Assembly (NCBI GenBank): GCA_017558145.1
Contig: JAFYWF010000045.1
Span: 1-40,913 of the forward strand
Direction of reading: 5' to 3'
DNA length: 40,913 bases
DNA from: Lachnospiraceae bacterium
GTDB taxonomy: Bacteria > Bacillota > Clostridia > Lachnospirales > Lachnospiraceae
The notes beneath the pieces are model-generated. The model was not told where the DNA came from and did no database searches. It saw only the letters and a program-made list of their open reading frames with translations. Numbering within the stretch: position 1 is the first letter of the stretch; each line of letters begins with the position of its first letter. Shown one piece after another: positions 8,161 to 16,048 of this stretch. Position numbers and translations under genes: made by a program.

Positions 8161-9078
8161 TTATTTTAAGAATCCATTGATAATCTGTTCTTCGGCTTCT
8201 GTTTCCGTCAAACCTAATGTCATTAACTTAATAATCTGCTCTCCTGCAATTTTACCAATGGCTGCTTCGTGGATTAAGGAAGCCTCCGTACTGTTAGCAC
8301 TAATTTCCGGAACTGCACGAATGGCTGCTCTATCCATAATAATTGCGTCACATTCTGTATGTCCATGACATGCTGCATTTCCGGACATCTTAGAAATAAA
8401 TAGCTGAGTAGATTCATCTCTGGCTACCGCTCTGGAAACAATATGCGCTCCGCTCCCTTCCCCATTTAATTCAATTTCAAAGGTACTATCTGCATTTTGT
8501 TTTCCATGCGTCATAAGACGCTCTGTTACAACAAAAGTTGCACCTTCAGCTAAATCTGCTTTGGTAATTCTATTGGTAGAATCAATTCCTTTAATCTGCA
8601 CACTTTCCATTTCCATATAAGCATCTTTTGCAAGGTGTACAATAGTTTCAGGATTCATAATACGCTGACCATTACCATCACCTTTACCGTAATGTTTTTC
8701 AATGTAACGAACTTTCGCACCTTCTTCTAAGAAAAACTGATGAATTCCATCATGTTTACTATCTTTGTCTCCTCCGTTGTGAATACCACATCCGGCAATA
8801 ATAGTAACATCTGCACCTTTTCCTATATAAAAGTCGTTATACACAGATTCTTCCAACCCTGCTTCACTTATTACTACAGGAATATGCACGCTTTCTTTCT
8901 TCGTTTCCGGTTTGATAATAATATCAATTCCACTTTTATCTTCTTTTGTAACAATCTCAATATGTTCCGTACAGTTACGTGCTGCACTGGCTCCATTAGA
9001 TCGAATATTGTAAGCTCCGGTGGGAATTTCGTGGAGCCCGGCTACCTGTTCCAGTAGTTCTTTCTGTATTGCATCCAT
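8161..9078 (-). CDS. SufB/SufD family Fe-S cluster scaffold protein
   Basis: At 305 residues this is the short form of the SufB/SufD family, lacking the N-terminal extension of E. coli SufB. The repetitive beta-helix core spans about residues 60-250 (DVTIIAGCGIHNGGDKDSKH, HIVSRAVARDESTQLF, CHGHTECDAIIMD). The C-terminal family signature is SLIHEAAIGKIAGEQIIKLM with TETEAEEQIINGFL. The conserved His/Cys cluster in GNAACHGHTECD is in the region that touches the cluster-assembly surface in SufB/SufD. It follows sufC by 15 nt, and there is no sufS, sufU or second scaffold gene nearby. The pair fits the minimal SufBC-like (SMS-type) system described for anaerobes. Confidence 0.88.
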   Translation of the reverse strand: MDAIQKELLEQVAGLHEIPTGAYNIRSNGASAARNCTEHIEIVTKEDKSGIDIIIKPETKKESVHIPVVISEAGLEESVYNDFYIGKGADVTIIAGCGIHNGGDKDSKHDGIHQFFLEEGAKVRYIEKHYGKGDGNGQRIMNPETIVHLAKDAYMEMESVQIKGIDSTNRITKADLAEGATFVVTERLMTHGKQNADSTFEIELNGEGSGAHIVSRAVARDESTQLFISKMSGNAACHGHTECDAIIMDRAAIRAVPEISANSTEASLIHEAAIGKIAGEQIIKLMTLGLTETEAEEQIINGFLK

Positions 9079-9093
9079 CTCATTTCCTCCTAC

Positions 9094-9816
9094 TTATTTA
9101 TAAAATCTACATCCTGCCTGATCTTCTGCGCCCAAAAGCTCCGGTAAAATATCTTCTTTTTTTCCCTGAGCTTTTATTTCACCACCGGCAATGACTACGA
9201 TTTCATCTGCAATATTTAAAATTCTTTCCTGATGTGAAATGATTAATATAGAGCCCTTCAATTCCTGTTTCATATCTTCAAATACCTGAATTAAATTTTT
9301 AAAACTCCATAAATCAATTCCCGCTTCCGGTTCATCGAAAATAGAAATTGGTGCACTTCTGGCAAGACTAATAGCAATTTCAATTCTTTTTAATTCTCCG
9401 CCAGACAAACTTCCATCTACATCTCGATTAATATAATCTCTGGCACATAAACCTACCTTGGACAAATATTCACATGCTCCTGCCGGAGACATATTTTTTC
9501 CCGCTCCTAAACGAATCAGATCTAAAACCTTAATACCTTTAAAACGTACCGGCTGCTGGAATGCAAAACTAATTCCCTTTTTTGCTCTTTCTGTAATGGA
9601 AAAATTTGTAATATCTTCTCCATCCATAAAGATTTGTCCACCATTAATTTTTTGAATACCGGAAATTACTCGGGCCAAAGTAGACTTTCCTCCACCATTT
9701 GGACCTGTAACTACAATAAATTTATTATCCGGTAATGTCAGATTTATATTTTTTAAAATCTCTTTTTCTTTGTCATCAGCTTGTACCAAACAAGACACAT
9801 TTCTTAATTCAAGCAT
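9094..9816 (-). CDS. sufC: SufC-type Fe-S cluster assembly ATPase
   Basis: A soluble ABC ATPase of 240 residues that drives conformational change in the SufB/D-like scaffold encoded next to it. Walker A is GPNGGGKST (38-46), the Q-loop is FAFQQPVRFKG, the ABC signature is LSGGELKR (137-144), Walker B is SIFDEPEAGID (158-168) and the switch His is in IISHQ. EAGIDLWS replaces the usual EIDSGLD of SufC. No transmembrane permease is present, and the neighbour is a SufB/D protein, which separates it from ordinary transporters. Confidence 0.9.
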   Translation of the reverse strand: MLELRNVSCLVQADDKEKEILKNINLTLPDNKFIVVTGPNGGGKSTLARVISGIQKINGGQIFMDGEDITNFSITERAKKGISFAFQQPVRFKGIKVLDLIRLGAGKNMSPAGACEYLSKVGLCARDYINRDVDGSLSGGELKRIEIAISLARSAPISIFDEPEAGIDLWSFKNLIQVFEDMKQELKGSILIISHQERILNIADEIVVIAGGEIKAQGKKEDILPELLGAEDQAGCRFYK

Positions 9817-9873
9817 GTTAAAGTTTCCTTTTTCTTAATTTCGCAACCTTCAGGTTTCATCCCTTTTGTTGCC

Positions 9874-11112
9874 TTAATTATTTAAATAAGCAATTTGTTC
9901 TTCTGTAAGAACGTCAATCTGTTTACCCATAAATGCCAATTTACGAGCTGCCACATCCAAATCTACTTCTCTTGGAACATCCTGAATCATAGTATCTAAT
10001 TTTCCTGCATTTTCCACAATATATTTCGCAGATAAAGCCTGAATCGCAAAACTCATATCCATAATTTCTGCCGGATGTCCATCGCCTGCTGCAAGATTAA
10101 CAAGTCTGCCTTCTGCAAGAACAAAAATCCACTGTCCCTGTGGCATCTTGTAGCCCATAATATTTTTACGCATTTCTCTAATTTCTACTGCATGTTCTCT
10201 TAAGTATACCATGTTGATTTCACAATCAAAATGACCGGCATTACAAAGAATTGCTCCATCTTTCATTACTTCAAAATCATCTGCATCGATAACATTGTCA
10301 CAACCGGTAACTGTAACAAAGAAATCACCAACTTTTGCAGCTTCATTCATTGGCATAACTTCAAATCCATCCATGATTGCTTCAATAGCTTTGATTGGAT
10401 CAATTTCTGTAACAATAACTTTAGCACCAAGTCCTTTGGCACGCATAGCAACACCTTTACCACACCAGCCATAACCTGCTACTACTACATTTTTCCCTGC
10501 AACAATTAAGTTTGTTGTTCTATTAATACCATCCCACACAGACTGGCCTGTACCATAACGGTTATCGAATAAATGTTTACAATCTGCATTGTTTACACGA
10601 ACCATAGGGAAACGCAGTTTTCCAGCTCTATCCATAGCTTCCAAACGAAGGATACCTGTAGTTGTTTCTTCACAACCTCCAAGTACTTTTGGAATTAAGT
10701 CTGTATATTCTGTATGCATCATGTGTACTAAATCACCACCATCATCGATGATAACATCCGGACCAACTTCCAACACACGTCTGATATGATTAAAATATTC
10801 TTCTTCTGTTGCGTCATACCATGCAAATACATTTAAGCCATCTTCTACTAACGCCGCTGCAATATCATCCTGTGTGGATAATGGATTGGAACCTGTTACA
10901 TACATTTCTGCTCCACCTGCTGCAAGCACCTTACAAAGATATGCAGTTTTTGCTTCTAAATGTACAGAGAGAGCAATTTTCTTTCCTGCAAAAGGTTTTG
11001 TGCTTGTAAATTCCTCCTCTAAAGTTCTTAAAAGATCACAATTTCTTTTTACCCATTCAATTTTTTTTGCACCGGATTCGGCCAGTTTAATGTCTCTGAT
11101 TTCGCTACTCAT
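9874..11112 (-). CDS. ahcY: Adenosylhomocysteinase
   Basis: The enzyme hydrolyses S-adenosylhomocysteine to adenosine and homocysteine, clearing the product of methyltransferases. It has 412 residues. All expected catalytic residues are visible: Asp124 (in IIDDGGD), Glu149 (EETTTG), Lys179 and Asp183 (NNADCKHLFDNRYGTGQS). The NAD site is GYGWCGKG (213-220), and the C-terminal region has DGHPAEIMDMSF. Many Firmicutes use Pfs and LuxS instead, so its presence is informative. It lies 57 nt upstream of sufC without a clear terminator between them. Its leader holds a promoter and a stem-loop (11129-11173). Confidence 0.96.
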   Translation of the reverse strand: MSSEIRDIKLAESGAKKIEWVKRNCDLLRTLEEEFTSTKPFAGKKIALSVHLEAKTAYLCKVLAAGGAEMYVTGSNPLSTQDDIAAALVEDGLNVFAWYDATEEEYFNHIRRVLEVGPDVIIDDGGDLVHMMHTEYTDLIPKVLGGCEETTTGILRLEAMDRAGKLRFPMVRVNNADCKHLFDNRYGTGQSVWDGINRTTNLIVAGKNVVVAGYGWCGKGVAMRAKGLGAKVIVTEIDPIKAIEAIMDGFEVMPMNEAAKVGDFFVTVTGCDNVIDADDFEVMKDGAILCNAGHFDCEINMVYLREHAVEIREMRKNIMGYKMPQGQWIFVLAEGRLVNLAAGDGHPAEIMDMSFAIQALSAKYIVENAGKLDTMIQDVPREVDLDVAARKLAFMGKQIDVLTEEQIAYLNN

Positions 11113-11128
11113 TTGTATTCTCCATTCT

Positions 11129-11173
11129 GCAGACTTTTGAGAGAGGTTCCGTTACACGTCTGCCTTTATTATA
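11129..11173 (-). promoter_or_regulatory. ahcY promoter and 5' stem-loop leader
   Basis: On the minus strand a perfect TATAAT lies at 11173-11168; the -35 region is weak. Transcription would start near 11161, at the base of a hairpin: GCAGAC at 11163-11158 pairs with GTCTGC at 11134-11129 across a 23-nt loop. The ribosome binding site GGAG follows just after the stem. The stem-loop could stabilise the mRNA or control access to the start. I could not match it to a known SAH riboswitch. Confidence 0.45.
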
Positions 11174-11259
11174 TTTTTTGGAACTCCCTACCAGCCGAAT
11201 TTTTATTTGAGTGATGGTCGTCTGTCCTATCATCACTGATATATTTTATGAGGTTACCC

Positions 11260-12219
11260 TCAAATATCCACACGGTTTCTATTTTCACCCTTAACAAAAG
11301 CTTCTATATTTTTATAAACTTCCTGAAGGCATCGGGTTCTTGCCTCCACACTGGCCCAAGCCATATGAGGAGTAATTAATAATTTACGACTGTCTTTTAT
11401 TTTTCCCAACGGATTACTTTTTTCCATAGGTTCCACACCTAATACATCCAATCCGGCACCGGCAATAACACCTTTTTCCAAAGCCTCATATAAATCTTCG
11501 TCGTTTACCACCGGACCTCTGGCTACATTTACCAAAATTGCAGTTTTTTTCATTTTAGACAATGCATCTTTATTAATAAGATTTCTGGTTCTGTCTGTCA
11601 ATGGACAATGAAGAGATAAAATATCACTTTCTTTTAAAATAGTATCCAAATCTACCCGTTCATATTCTTTTGTGTCATTATTACCGCTGGCTGAATAAAA
11701 GATTACATTACAACCAAAGGCTTTGGCAATAGAAGCTACTCTTTTTCCAATATTTCCCAAACCAATGATTCCCCATGTTTTTCCTTCTAATTCATTATAT
11801 TTTTCATCAAAATTAGAAAATCCCAGCTGATTACTGTAAGCTCCTGATTTTACGTAATCATCATAATATCCAATTTTTTCTAAAATATACAAAGCTAAAG
11901 CAAAAGTGTGCTGTGCCACTGCCGGTGTAGAATAATTTCTCACATTAGCTACAGCAATTTTTCTTTCCCTGGCATAAGCCAAATCAATATTATCAAAACC
12001 AGTAGCAGTAACACACAATAATTGTACATTAGATGCGTCTTTCAACATATCTTCGTCCATACGACTTTTATTAAAAATTACCACATTGGCATCCCGTATC
12101 CATTCTTTACACGACTGCCTATCCGCTACATCATGAGCTTCGAATTCTCCTAAACGTTGAAAAATGGAAACATCCATATCCATTCCAACGCTGTTACGAT
12201 CCAACATTACTATTTTCAT
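11260..12219 (-). CDS. D-2-hydroxyacid dehydrogenase (NAD-dependent)
   Basis: The 319-residue protein belongs to the D-isomer-specific 2-hydroxyacid dehydrogenases, which reduce 2-oxoacids such as hydroxypyruvate or pyruvate. The Rossmann dinucleotide loop is GLGNIGKRVA (about 153-162). The acidic residue that normally selects NAD is not evident after IFYSASG. The catalytic Arg lies in NVARGPVVND, the Glu in GLDVLGVEPM and the His in ITPHMAWAS. The similarity is closest to glycerate dehydrogenase-like proteins; the exact substrate cannot be read from sequence. A promoter lies at 12259-12286. The gene is 147 bp from ahcY, which has its own promoter. Confidence 0.85.
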   Translation of the reverse strand: MKIVMLDRNSVGMDMDVSIFQRLGEFEAHDVADRQSCKEWIRDANVVIFNKSRMDEDMLKDASNVQLLCVTATGFDNIDLAYARERKIAVANVRNYSTPAVAQHTFALALYILEKIGYYDDYVKSGAYSNQLGFSNFDEKYNELEGKTWGIIGLGNIGKRVASIAKAFGCNVIFYSASGNNDTKEYERVDLDTILKESDILSLHCPLTDRTRNLINKDALSKMKKTAILVNVARGPVVNDEDLYEALEKGVIAGAGLDVLGVEPMEKSNPLGKIKDSRKLLITPHMAWASVEARTRCLQEVYKNIEAFVKGENRNRVDI

Positions 12220-12258
12220 ATTTATACTCTTTTCAAAAATTTAGAGATATTAACAAAA

Positions 12259-12286
12259 TGTATAATCTTAATGATTTTAGGTTCAA
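12259..12286 (-). promoter_or_regulatory. Promoter of the D-2-hydroxyacid dehydrogenase gene
   Basis: On the minus strand TTGAAC (12286-12281), a 16-nt spacer and TATACA (12264-12259) lie about 40 nt upstream of the start codon. Confidence 0.5.
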
Positions 12287-12308
12287 TATCGTCAGAATTA
12301 TAACATGC

Positions 12309-12353
12309 AAAAAGAGGGTATGGCAACCTTTTTACAAGGAAAACCCACCCTCT
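12309..12353 (-). terminator. Terminator of the 199-residue membrane protein gene
   Basis: On the minus strand AGAGGGT (12353-12347) pairs with ACCCTCT (12319-12313) and runs directly into TTTTT (12313-12309). The inner part AAAACC...GGTT may extend the stem. It begins 11 nt after the upstream stop codon. Confidence 0.75.
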
Positions 12354-12363
12354 ACAATCCATC

Positions 12364-12963
12364 TCAAATTAAAATCTCACGAATCAACTCTTTTAACTCT
12401 AACTCTTCTTTTTCTCCAAAATATTCACTCTGTCTCTCTCCCAGCGTTAGATATTCTTCTCTTATATATTCTTTCATTTTCCCATTTTGAAGATAATCAG
12501 TGACATTCATACGTATCCGTTGTTTCTTATCTTCCAAATTCATAACTCCGGATAAGGAAATGTGTATATATATTGCCAACAAACTTATAATATAAAAAGG
12601 CAATATTTGTCCTAAGGTTTTTCCTTTTATAATTCCAATGCATGCACCCATTCCTGCCATAAAAATCATAACCAATAAGGTTTGTCCCGAAAAATGCTTG
12701 ATACGAATAATACTATATTTTCCAATAGAAATTTTCTGTATTTTCTTATCTACAAATACAGGGATATTAGTAATTTTATGTTGATTATTTAAGTATTCTT
12801 CCATCCATACCCCCAAAATTTGGGGCCCTTCCTCTAAACTTTCTGATTCTTTTACCATTTTTGCCATATAACAAATAACAATAATCTGACAAAGAATACT
12901 AATTACCATCATAACAATAATAGTAATAAACAAAGGCCATTCCTGCATTACATAAGTTCCCAT
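12364..12963 (-). CDS. Uncharacterised membrane protein
   Basis: I do not recognise a named family. The 199-residue protein has one N-terminal transmembrane helix (FITIIVMMVISILCQIIVIC), a soluble stretch of about 60 residues (VWMEEYLNNQHKITNIPVFV), two close helices (about 93-113 and 118-138) and a charged C-terminal tail ending in repeated Glu/Leu/Lys. GGAG lies 8 nt before the ATG. It is monocistronic, with its own promoter (13015-13043) and terminator (12309-12353). The middle part is loosely like the cytoplasmic region of type II secretion F proteins, but no claim is made. Confidence 0.7.
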   Translation of the reverse strand: MGTYVMQEWPLFITIIVMMVISILCQIIVICYMAKMVKESESLEEGPQILGVWMEEYLNNQHKITNIPVFVDKKIQKISIGKYSIIRIKHFSGQTLLVMIFMAGMGACIGIIKGKTLGQILPFYIISLLAIYIHISLSGVMNLEDKKQRIRMNVTDYLQNGKMKEYIREEYLTLGERQSEYFGEKEELELKELIREILI

Positions 12964-13014
12964 AACAATATCTCCTAGTATTTCATTTATTTTTTACTGT
13001 TTCAATGTACCTCT

Positions 13015-13043
13015 AGTATAAAAAATAACTTTCAAACAAACAA
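13015..13043 (-). promoter_or_regulatory. Sigma-A promoter of the 199-residue membrane protein gene
   Basis: On the minus strand TTGTTT (13043-13038), a 17-nt spacer and TATACT (13020-13015) lie about 50 nt upstream of the start codon in the divergent intergenic region. Confidence 0.6.
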
Positions 13044-13173
13044 TGAAATACGGTCGTCACTTTTCTCTCTATCTCGAATTCTTTCGACATTTTTTACCCC
13101 AAAAGAACACTAGTAAGAGTTTCTTTTTTCTGCTATACTACCTATAGTAAAATGTTAGAAATGAGGGTATATT

Positions 13174-13419
13174 ATGAAATATAGAACACAAGGTGTATGT
13201 GCCAGTTTTATTGATATTGAAATGGATGGTAATGTAGTTAAATCTGTAAACTTTACCGGTGGTTGTAACGGAAATCTTCAAGGAATTTCTTCCTTGGTAA
13301 AAGATATGCCTGCAGAAGAAGTTATTCAACGTTTAAAAGGTATTCGTTGCGGGTTTAAAAATACCTCTTGTCCTGACCAATTAGCACAGGCATTGGAAAA
13401 TATTATGACAAATAATTAA
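13174..13419 (+). CDS. TSCPD-domain protein (TIGR03905-like)
   Basis: A small protein of 81 residues made almost entirely of a TSCPD domain: GVCASFIDIEMDG, the FTGGCNGNLQGISSLV core and the closing CGFKNTSCPDQLAQAL motif that names the family. TSCPD domains also occur at the C-terminus of some ribonucleotide reductases. The stand-alone form has no assigned function. The four Cys (residues 8, 31, 59 and 65) are well placed for metal or redox chemistry, which is inference. GAGGG precedes the ATG. The murG-like gene follows 21 nt later, so the two form an operon. Confidence 0.85.
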   Translation: MKYRTQGVCASFIDIEMDGNVVKSVNFTGGCNGNLQGISSLVKDMPAEEVIQRLKGIRCGFKNTSCPDQLAQALENIMTNN

Positions 13420-13440
13420 TGTTATTTGAAAGGTTTTTGT

Positions 13441-14505
13441 ATGAATAAAAAAATCGTATTTACCGGTGGCGGAACTGCCGGACATGTTACTCCCAATATT
13501 GCACTTTTTCCCTTTTTAGAAAAAGAAGGATATGATGCTTACTATATTGGCTCTTACAATGGAATTGAAAAACGTTTGATGGAAGACTTTGATGTTCCCT
13601 ATTACGGAATCTCTACCGGGAAATTACGTCGGTATTTTGATCTGAAAAATCTTTCCGATCCTTTTCGCGTAATTAAAGGTTATTCCCAAGCCTTAAAAAT
13701 ATTAAAAGAATTAAAACCAGATATTGTATTTTCCAAAGGCGGTTTTGTTTCTGTTCCGGTTATTCGTGCTGCTGCGGCTTTAAAAATTCCATGTATTATT
13801 CATGAATCTGATATGACACCTGGTTTGGCAAACAAATTATGTATTCCTGTCGCTACAAAAGTATGCTGCAATTTCCCTGAAACCGTAAAATATGTTCCTG
13901 CCGGAAAAGCTATTCTTACCGGATCTCCTATCCGTACAGAATTAACCACAGGAAGTAAACTTGCAGCTTTAGAATTATGTGGGTTTACGGCAAATAAACC
14001 GGTTGTTATGGTTATTGGTGGTTCTCAAGGTGCTACCAGTGTAAATGTTATGGTAAGGGAAGCTCTTCCTAAATTATTGGAAAACTTCCAAGTAGTTCAT
14101 ATTTGTGGAAAAGATAAAGTAGATAATTTAATGTTAACCATTCCTGGTTATAAACAATTTGAATATTTAAAATCTGATTTAAAAGATGTATTTGCCATGG
14201 CAGATGTTGTTGTTTCCAGAGCCGGCGCAAATGCGATTTGCGAGCTATTAGCTTTAAAGAAACCAAATCTCCTAATTCCACTTCAAGTTGGAAGTCGCGG
14301 CGACCAGATTTTGAATGCTCGTTCTTTTGAAGAACAGGGATTCAGTATTGTGTTACGCGAGGACTTTACAGATTGTGATATTCTAACTGAAAAAATATAT
14401 GAATTATATGAAAACCGCCATACTTATATAAATAAAATGAGCGAAAGCGGTCAAATGAATTCTATTGATACTATCGTAAACTTAATAAAAGAATATAGTA
14501 ATTAA
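13441..14505 (+). CDS. murG: MurG-type undecaprenyl-PP-MurNAc-pentapeptide GlcNAc transferase
   Basis: The enzyme adds GlcNAc from UDP-GlcNAc to lipid I to form lipid II on the inner face of the membrane. The protein has 354 residues. Its N-terminal donor loop is FTGGGTAGHVTPN, it has the SKGGFVSVPV motif, and its second loop is VIGGSQGATSVN. The UDP-GlcNAc site is SRAGANAICELLALKKPNLLI with GSRGDQ (the usual H/Q-xxNA position is taken by GDQILNA). AAAGG sits 6 nt before the ATG at 13441. It is next to a TSCPD gene, not in a division/cell-wall cluster, so it could be a second MurG copy. A bidirectional terminator follows. Confidence 0.88.
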   Translation: MNKKIVFTGGGTAGHVTPNIALFPFLEKEGYDAYYIGSYNGIEKRLMEDFDVPYYGISTGKLRRYFDLKNLSDPFRVIKGYSQALKILKELKPDIVFSKGGFVSVPVIRAAAALKIPCIIHESDMTPGLANKLCIPVATKVCCNFPETVKYVPAGKAILTGSPIRTELTTGSKLAALELCGFTANKPVVMVIGGSQGATSVNVMVREALPKLLENFQVVHICGKDKVDNLMLTIPGYKQFEYLKSDLKDVFAMADVVVSRAGANAICELLALKKPNLLIPLQVGSRGDQILNARSFEEQGFSIVLREDFTDCDILTEKIYELYENRHTYINKMSESGQMNSIDTIVNLIKEYSN

Positions 14506-14510
14506 AATAA

Positions 14511-14560
14511 AATCGACAGATTTCAAGATAACTTTTCTTAAAATCTGTCGATTCTTTACT
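14511..14560. terminator. Bidirectional terminator between murG and the HIT gene
   Basis: A 13-bp perfect stem (AATCGACAGATTT / AAATCTGTCGATT) with a further inner AAGA/TCTT pairing lies between two convergent genes. T-rich tails follow on both strands. Confidence 0.9.
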
Positions 14561-14587
14561 TTCATGTAAACATTATTTTGTAATGAT

Positions 14588-14995
14588 TTATTTTAACAAA
14601 TCACAAATTGCATCCAACTCTTCGGCGGATGGTTGGCCAGGTTTCCATCCAATCACCTGCCCATCATTTTCAAAACGTGGAATTACATGCATATGAAAAT
14701 GGAACACAGTCTGTCCTGCTGCTTCTTCATTATTTTGTACTAAATTCACGCCGTCACAATTTAATTTTTCCTTCATTTTAAGAGCTACTTTTTTTGCCAT
14801 TCTTATTACTTCAGTAGCTGTTTCTTCGGAAAGATCATACAAATTTTTTGAATGATTCTTTGGTAAAATTAAAGCATGTCCTTTCGTAGCCGGTCCAACA
14901 TCCAAAACAACTCGTAAACTATCATTTTCTTCTATTGTTCTGGAAGGAATTTCTCCATTAGCAATTTTACAAAAAATACAATTATTATCTTTCAT
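14588..14995 (-). CDS. HIT family nucleotide hydrolase
   Basis: A 135-residue histidine-triad protein. The active-site motif HFHMHVIP is at 99-106, with His99, His101 and His103. The N-terminal CIFCKIANGEIPS is typical of the HinT/PKCI-like branch, which hydrolyses adenosine phosphoramidates. The ATG at 14995 is preferred because GGAGG lies 5 nt before it; an in-frame ATG at 15007 would overlap that site. It starts 15 nt after the flavodoxin/SCP2 gene and shares its transcript. Confidence 0.92.
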   Translation of the reverse strand: MKDNNCIFCKIANGEIPSRTIEENDSLRVVLDVGPATKGHALILPKNHSKNLYDLSEETATEVIRMAKKVALKMKEKLNCDGVNLVQNNEEAAGQTVFHFHMHVIPRFENDGQVIGWKPGQPSAEELDAICDLLK

Positions 14996-15010
14996 ATCAT
15001 CCTCCATCTA

Positions 15011-16006
15011 TTATGAACTAAAAGTAAAAATCTGATCTAAAGTTCTTAAAATTCTGAAATCACCTTTCATGGTCATTTCTCCTGCCATGAATGCTCTTTG
15101 GAATGTCATTCTTCCCGCAACTATTCCACTTAACACATCCTCTGCAATTTGAATGGATACATCAGCCTGGTCAAGAGAACCATAATAGATTTCTAAGCTT
15201 GCTCCATCTACTTTAATAATAAGACAATTTTTCTGGGAATCTATCGTAAATTTATAGCTTCCTTCAAAACCCGCCTGTGGTTTATAATGACTTTTAAAAT
15301 CATTAATAAACAATCCTTCTTCCAACATATCCGCCGTTTTCATCATACCACGAAACATACTTGCCAATTCTTGCAAATCTTCTTTCTGTCTCTGTACATA
15401 ATCTTCATCAGAAGCATACTGCGATAACTGTTCTGTTTCCTGAGGTGTAAGATTAATTGTTTTTGAAACAGCAACCTTTTGTTTCACTGCCTGATTACTT
15501 GCAGGAAAACTAACCATTTTTTGATTAATGGTTCTATAAATATTTTCTGCTTTCTTTTCAATCAAATCCACATATCTATCATCCATCTCTAACATAGCGG
15601 AATCAGCAATATAACCACACATTCCGGTACAAGGAAGTCCTCCTAAAATTTCCCAAGCCATCCTAAGATTTAATTTAGCTTCCCTTTCACCATAAGTGGT
15701 TGACATTACTACAGGACTCATATAAATTTTAGATATTTTTTCCTTATCACCATAAAGCCAACATGCATCCAAAAATTGTTGCATATAACCTCCAATACCA
15801 TACCATTCTACAGTACTTGCCAGAATGATTCCATCAACATCTTTTAATGTTTGAGGTAATGTAGTAATAGAATTTTTTAATTCGTGCAAATTATAACGAT
15901 CAACTCTTACATTTAACTCTTCTAAAACTGCCTGCATCTTATTGATGACAAATAAAGTTGGATCATCCAATAACCCTCTTCCGCCATAATAGATATTTAT
16001 CTTCAC
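15011..16006 (-). CDS. Flavodoxin/FMN-reductase-like protein fused to an SCP2 lipid-binding domain
   Basis: The 331-residue protein has two parts. Residues 1-165 are a flavodoxin-like fold: IYYGGRGLLDDP at the FMN phosphate loop position, GIILASTVEWYGIGGYMQQFLDAC and the second loop VVMSTTYGERE. After a charged linker, residues 225-331 resemble the SCP2 sterol carrier domain (GSYKFTIDSQKN, DVSIQIAEDVLSGIVAGRMT, GEMTMKGDFRILRTLDQIF). The start is GTG after GGAGG with a 9-nt spacer. It lies between the HIT gene and the Tad cluster. A flavin oxidoreductase acting on a lipid-like substrate is an inference, and FMN binding is not proven. Confidence 0.75.
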   Translation of the reverse strand: MKINIYYGGRGLLDDPTLFVINKMQAVLEELNVRVDRYNLHELKNSITTLPQTLKDVDGIILASTVEWYGIGGYMQQFLDACWLYGDKEKISKIYMSPVVMSTTYGEREAKLNLRMAWEILGGLPCTGMCGYIADSAMLEMDDRYVDLIEKKAENIYRTINQKMVSFPASNQAVKQKVAVSKTINLTPQETEQLSQYASDEDYVQRQKEDLQELASMFRGMMKTADMLEEGLFINDFKSHYKPQAGFEGSYKFTIDSQKNCLIIKVDGASLEIYYGSLDQADVSIQIAEDVLSGIVAGRMTFQRAFMAGEMTMKGDFRILRTLDQIFTFSS

Positions 16007-16048
16007 CTTACTATTCCTCCTGATAGGTTTTCGTAAATCATAAGATGA

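Noticed and set aside
11210..11237. AGTGATG/CATCACT inverted repeat between ahcY and the dehydrogenase gene
   Set aside because: The stem is only 7 bp and no T-run follows on the minus strand, so it is not a convincing terminator.
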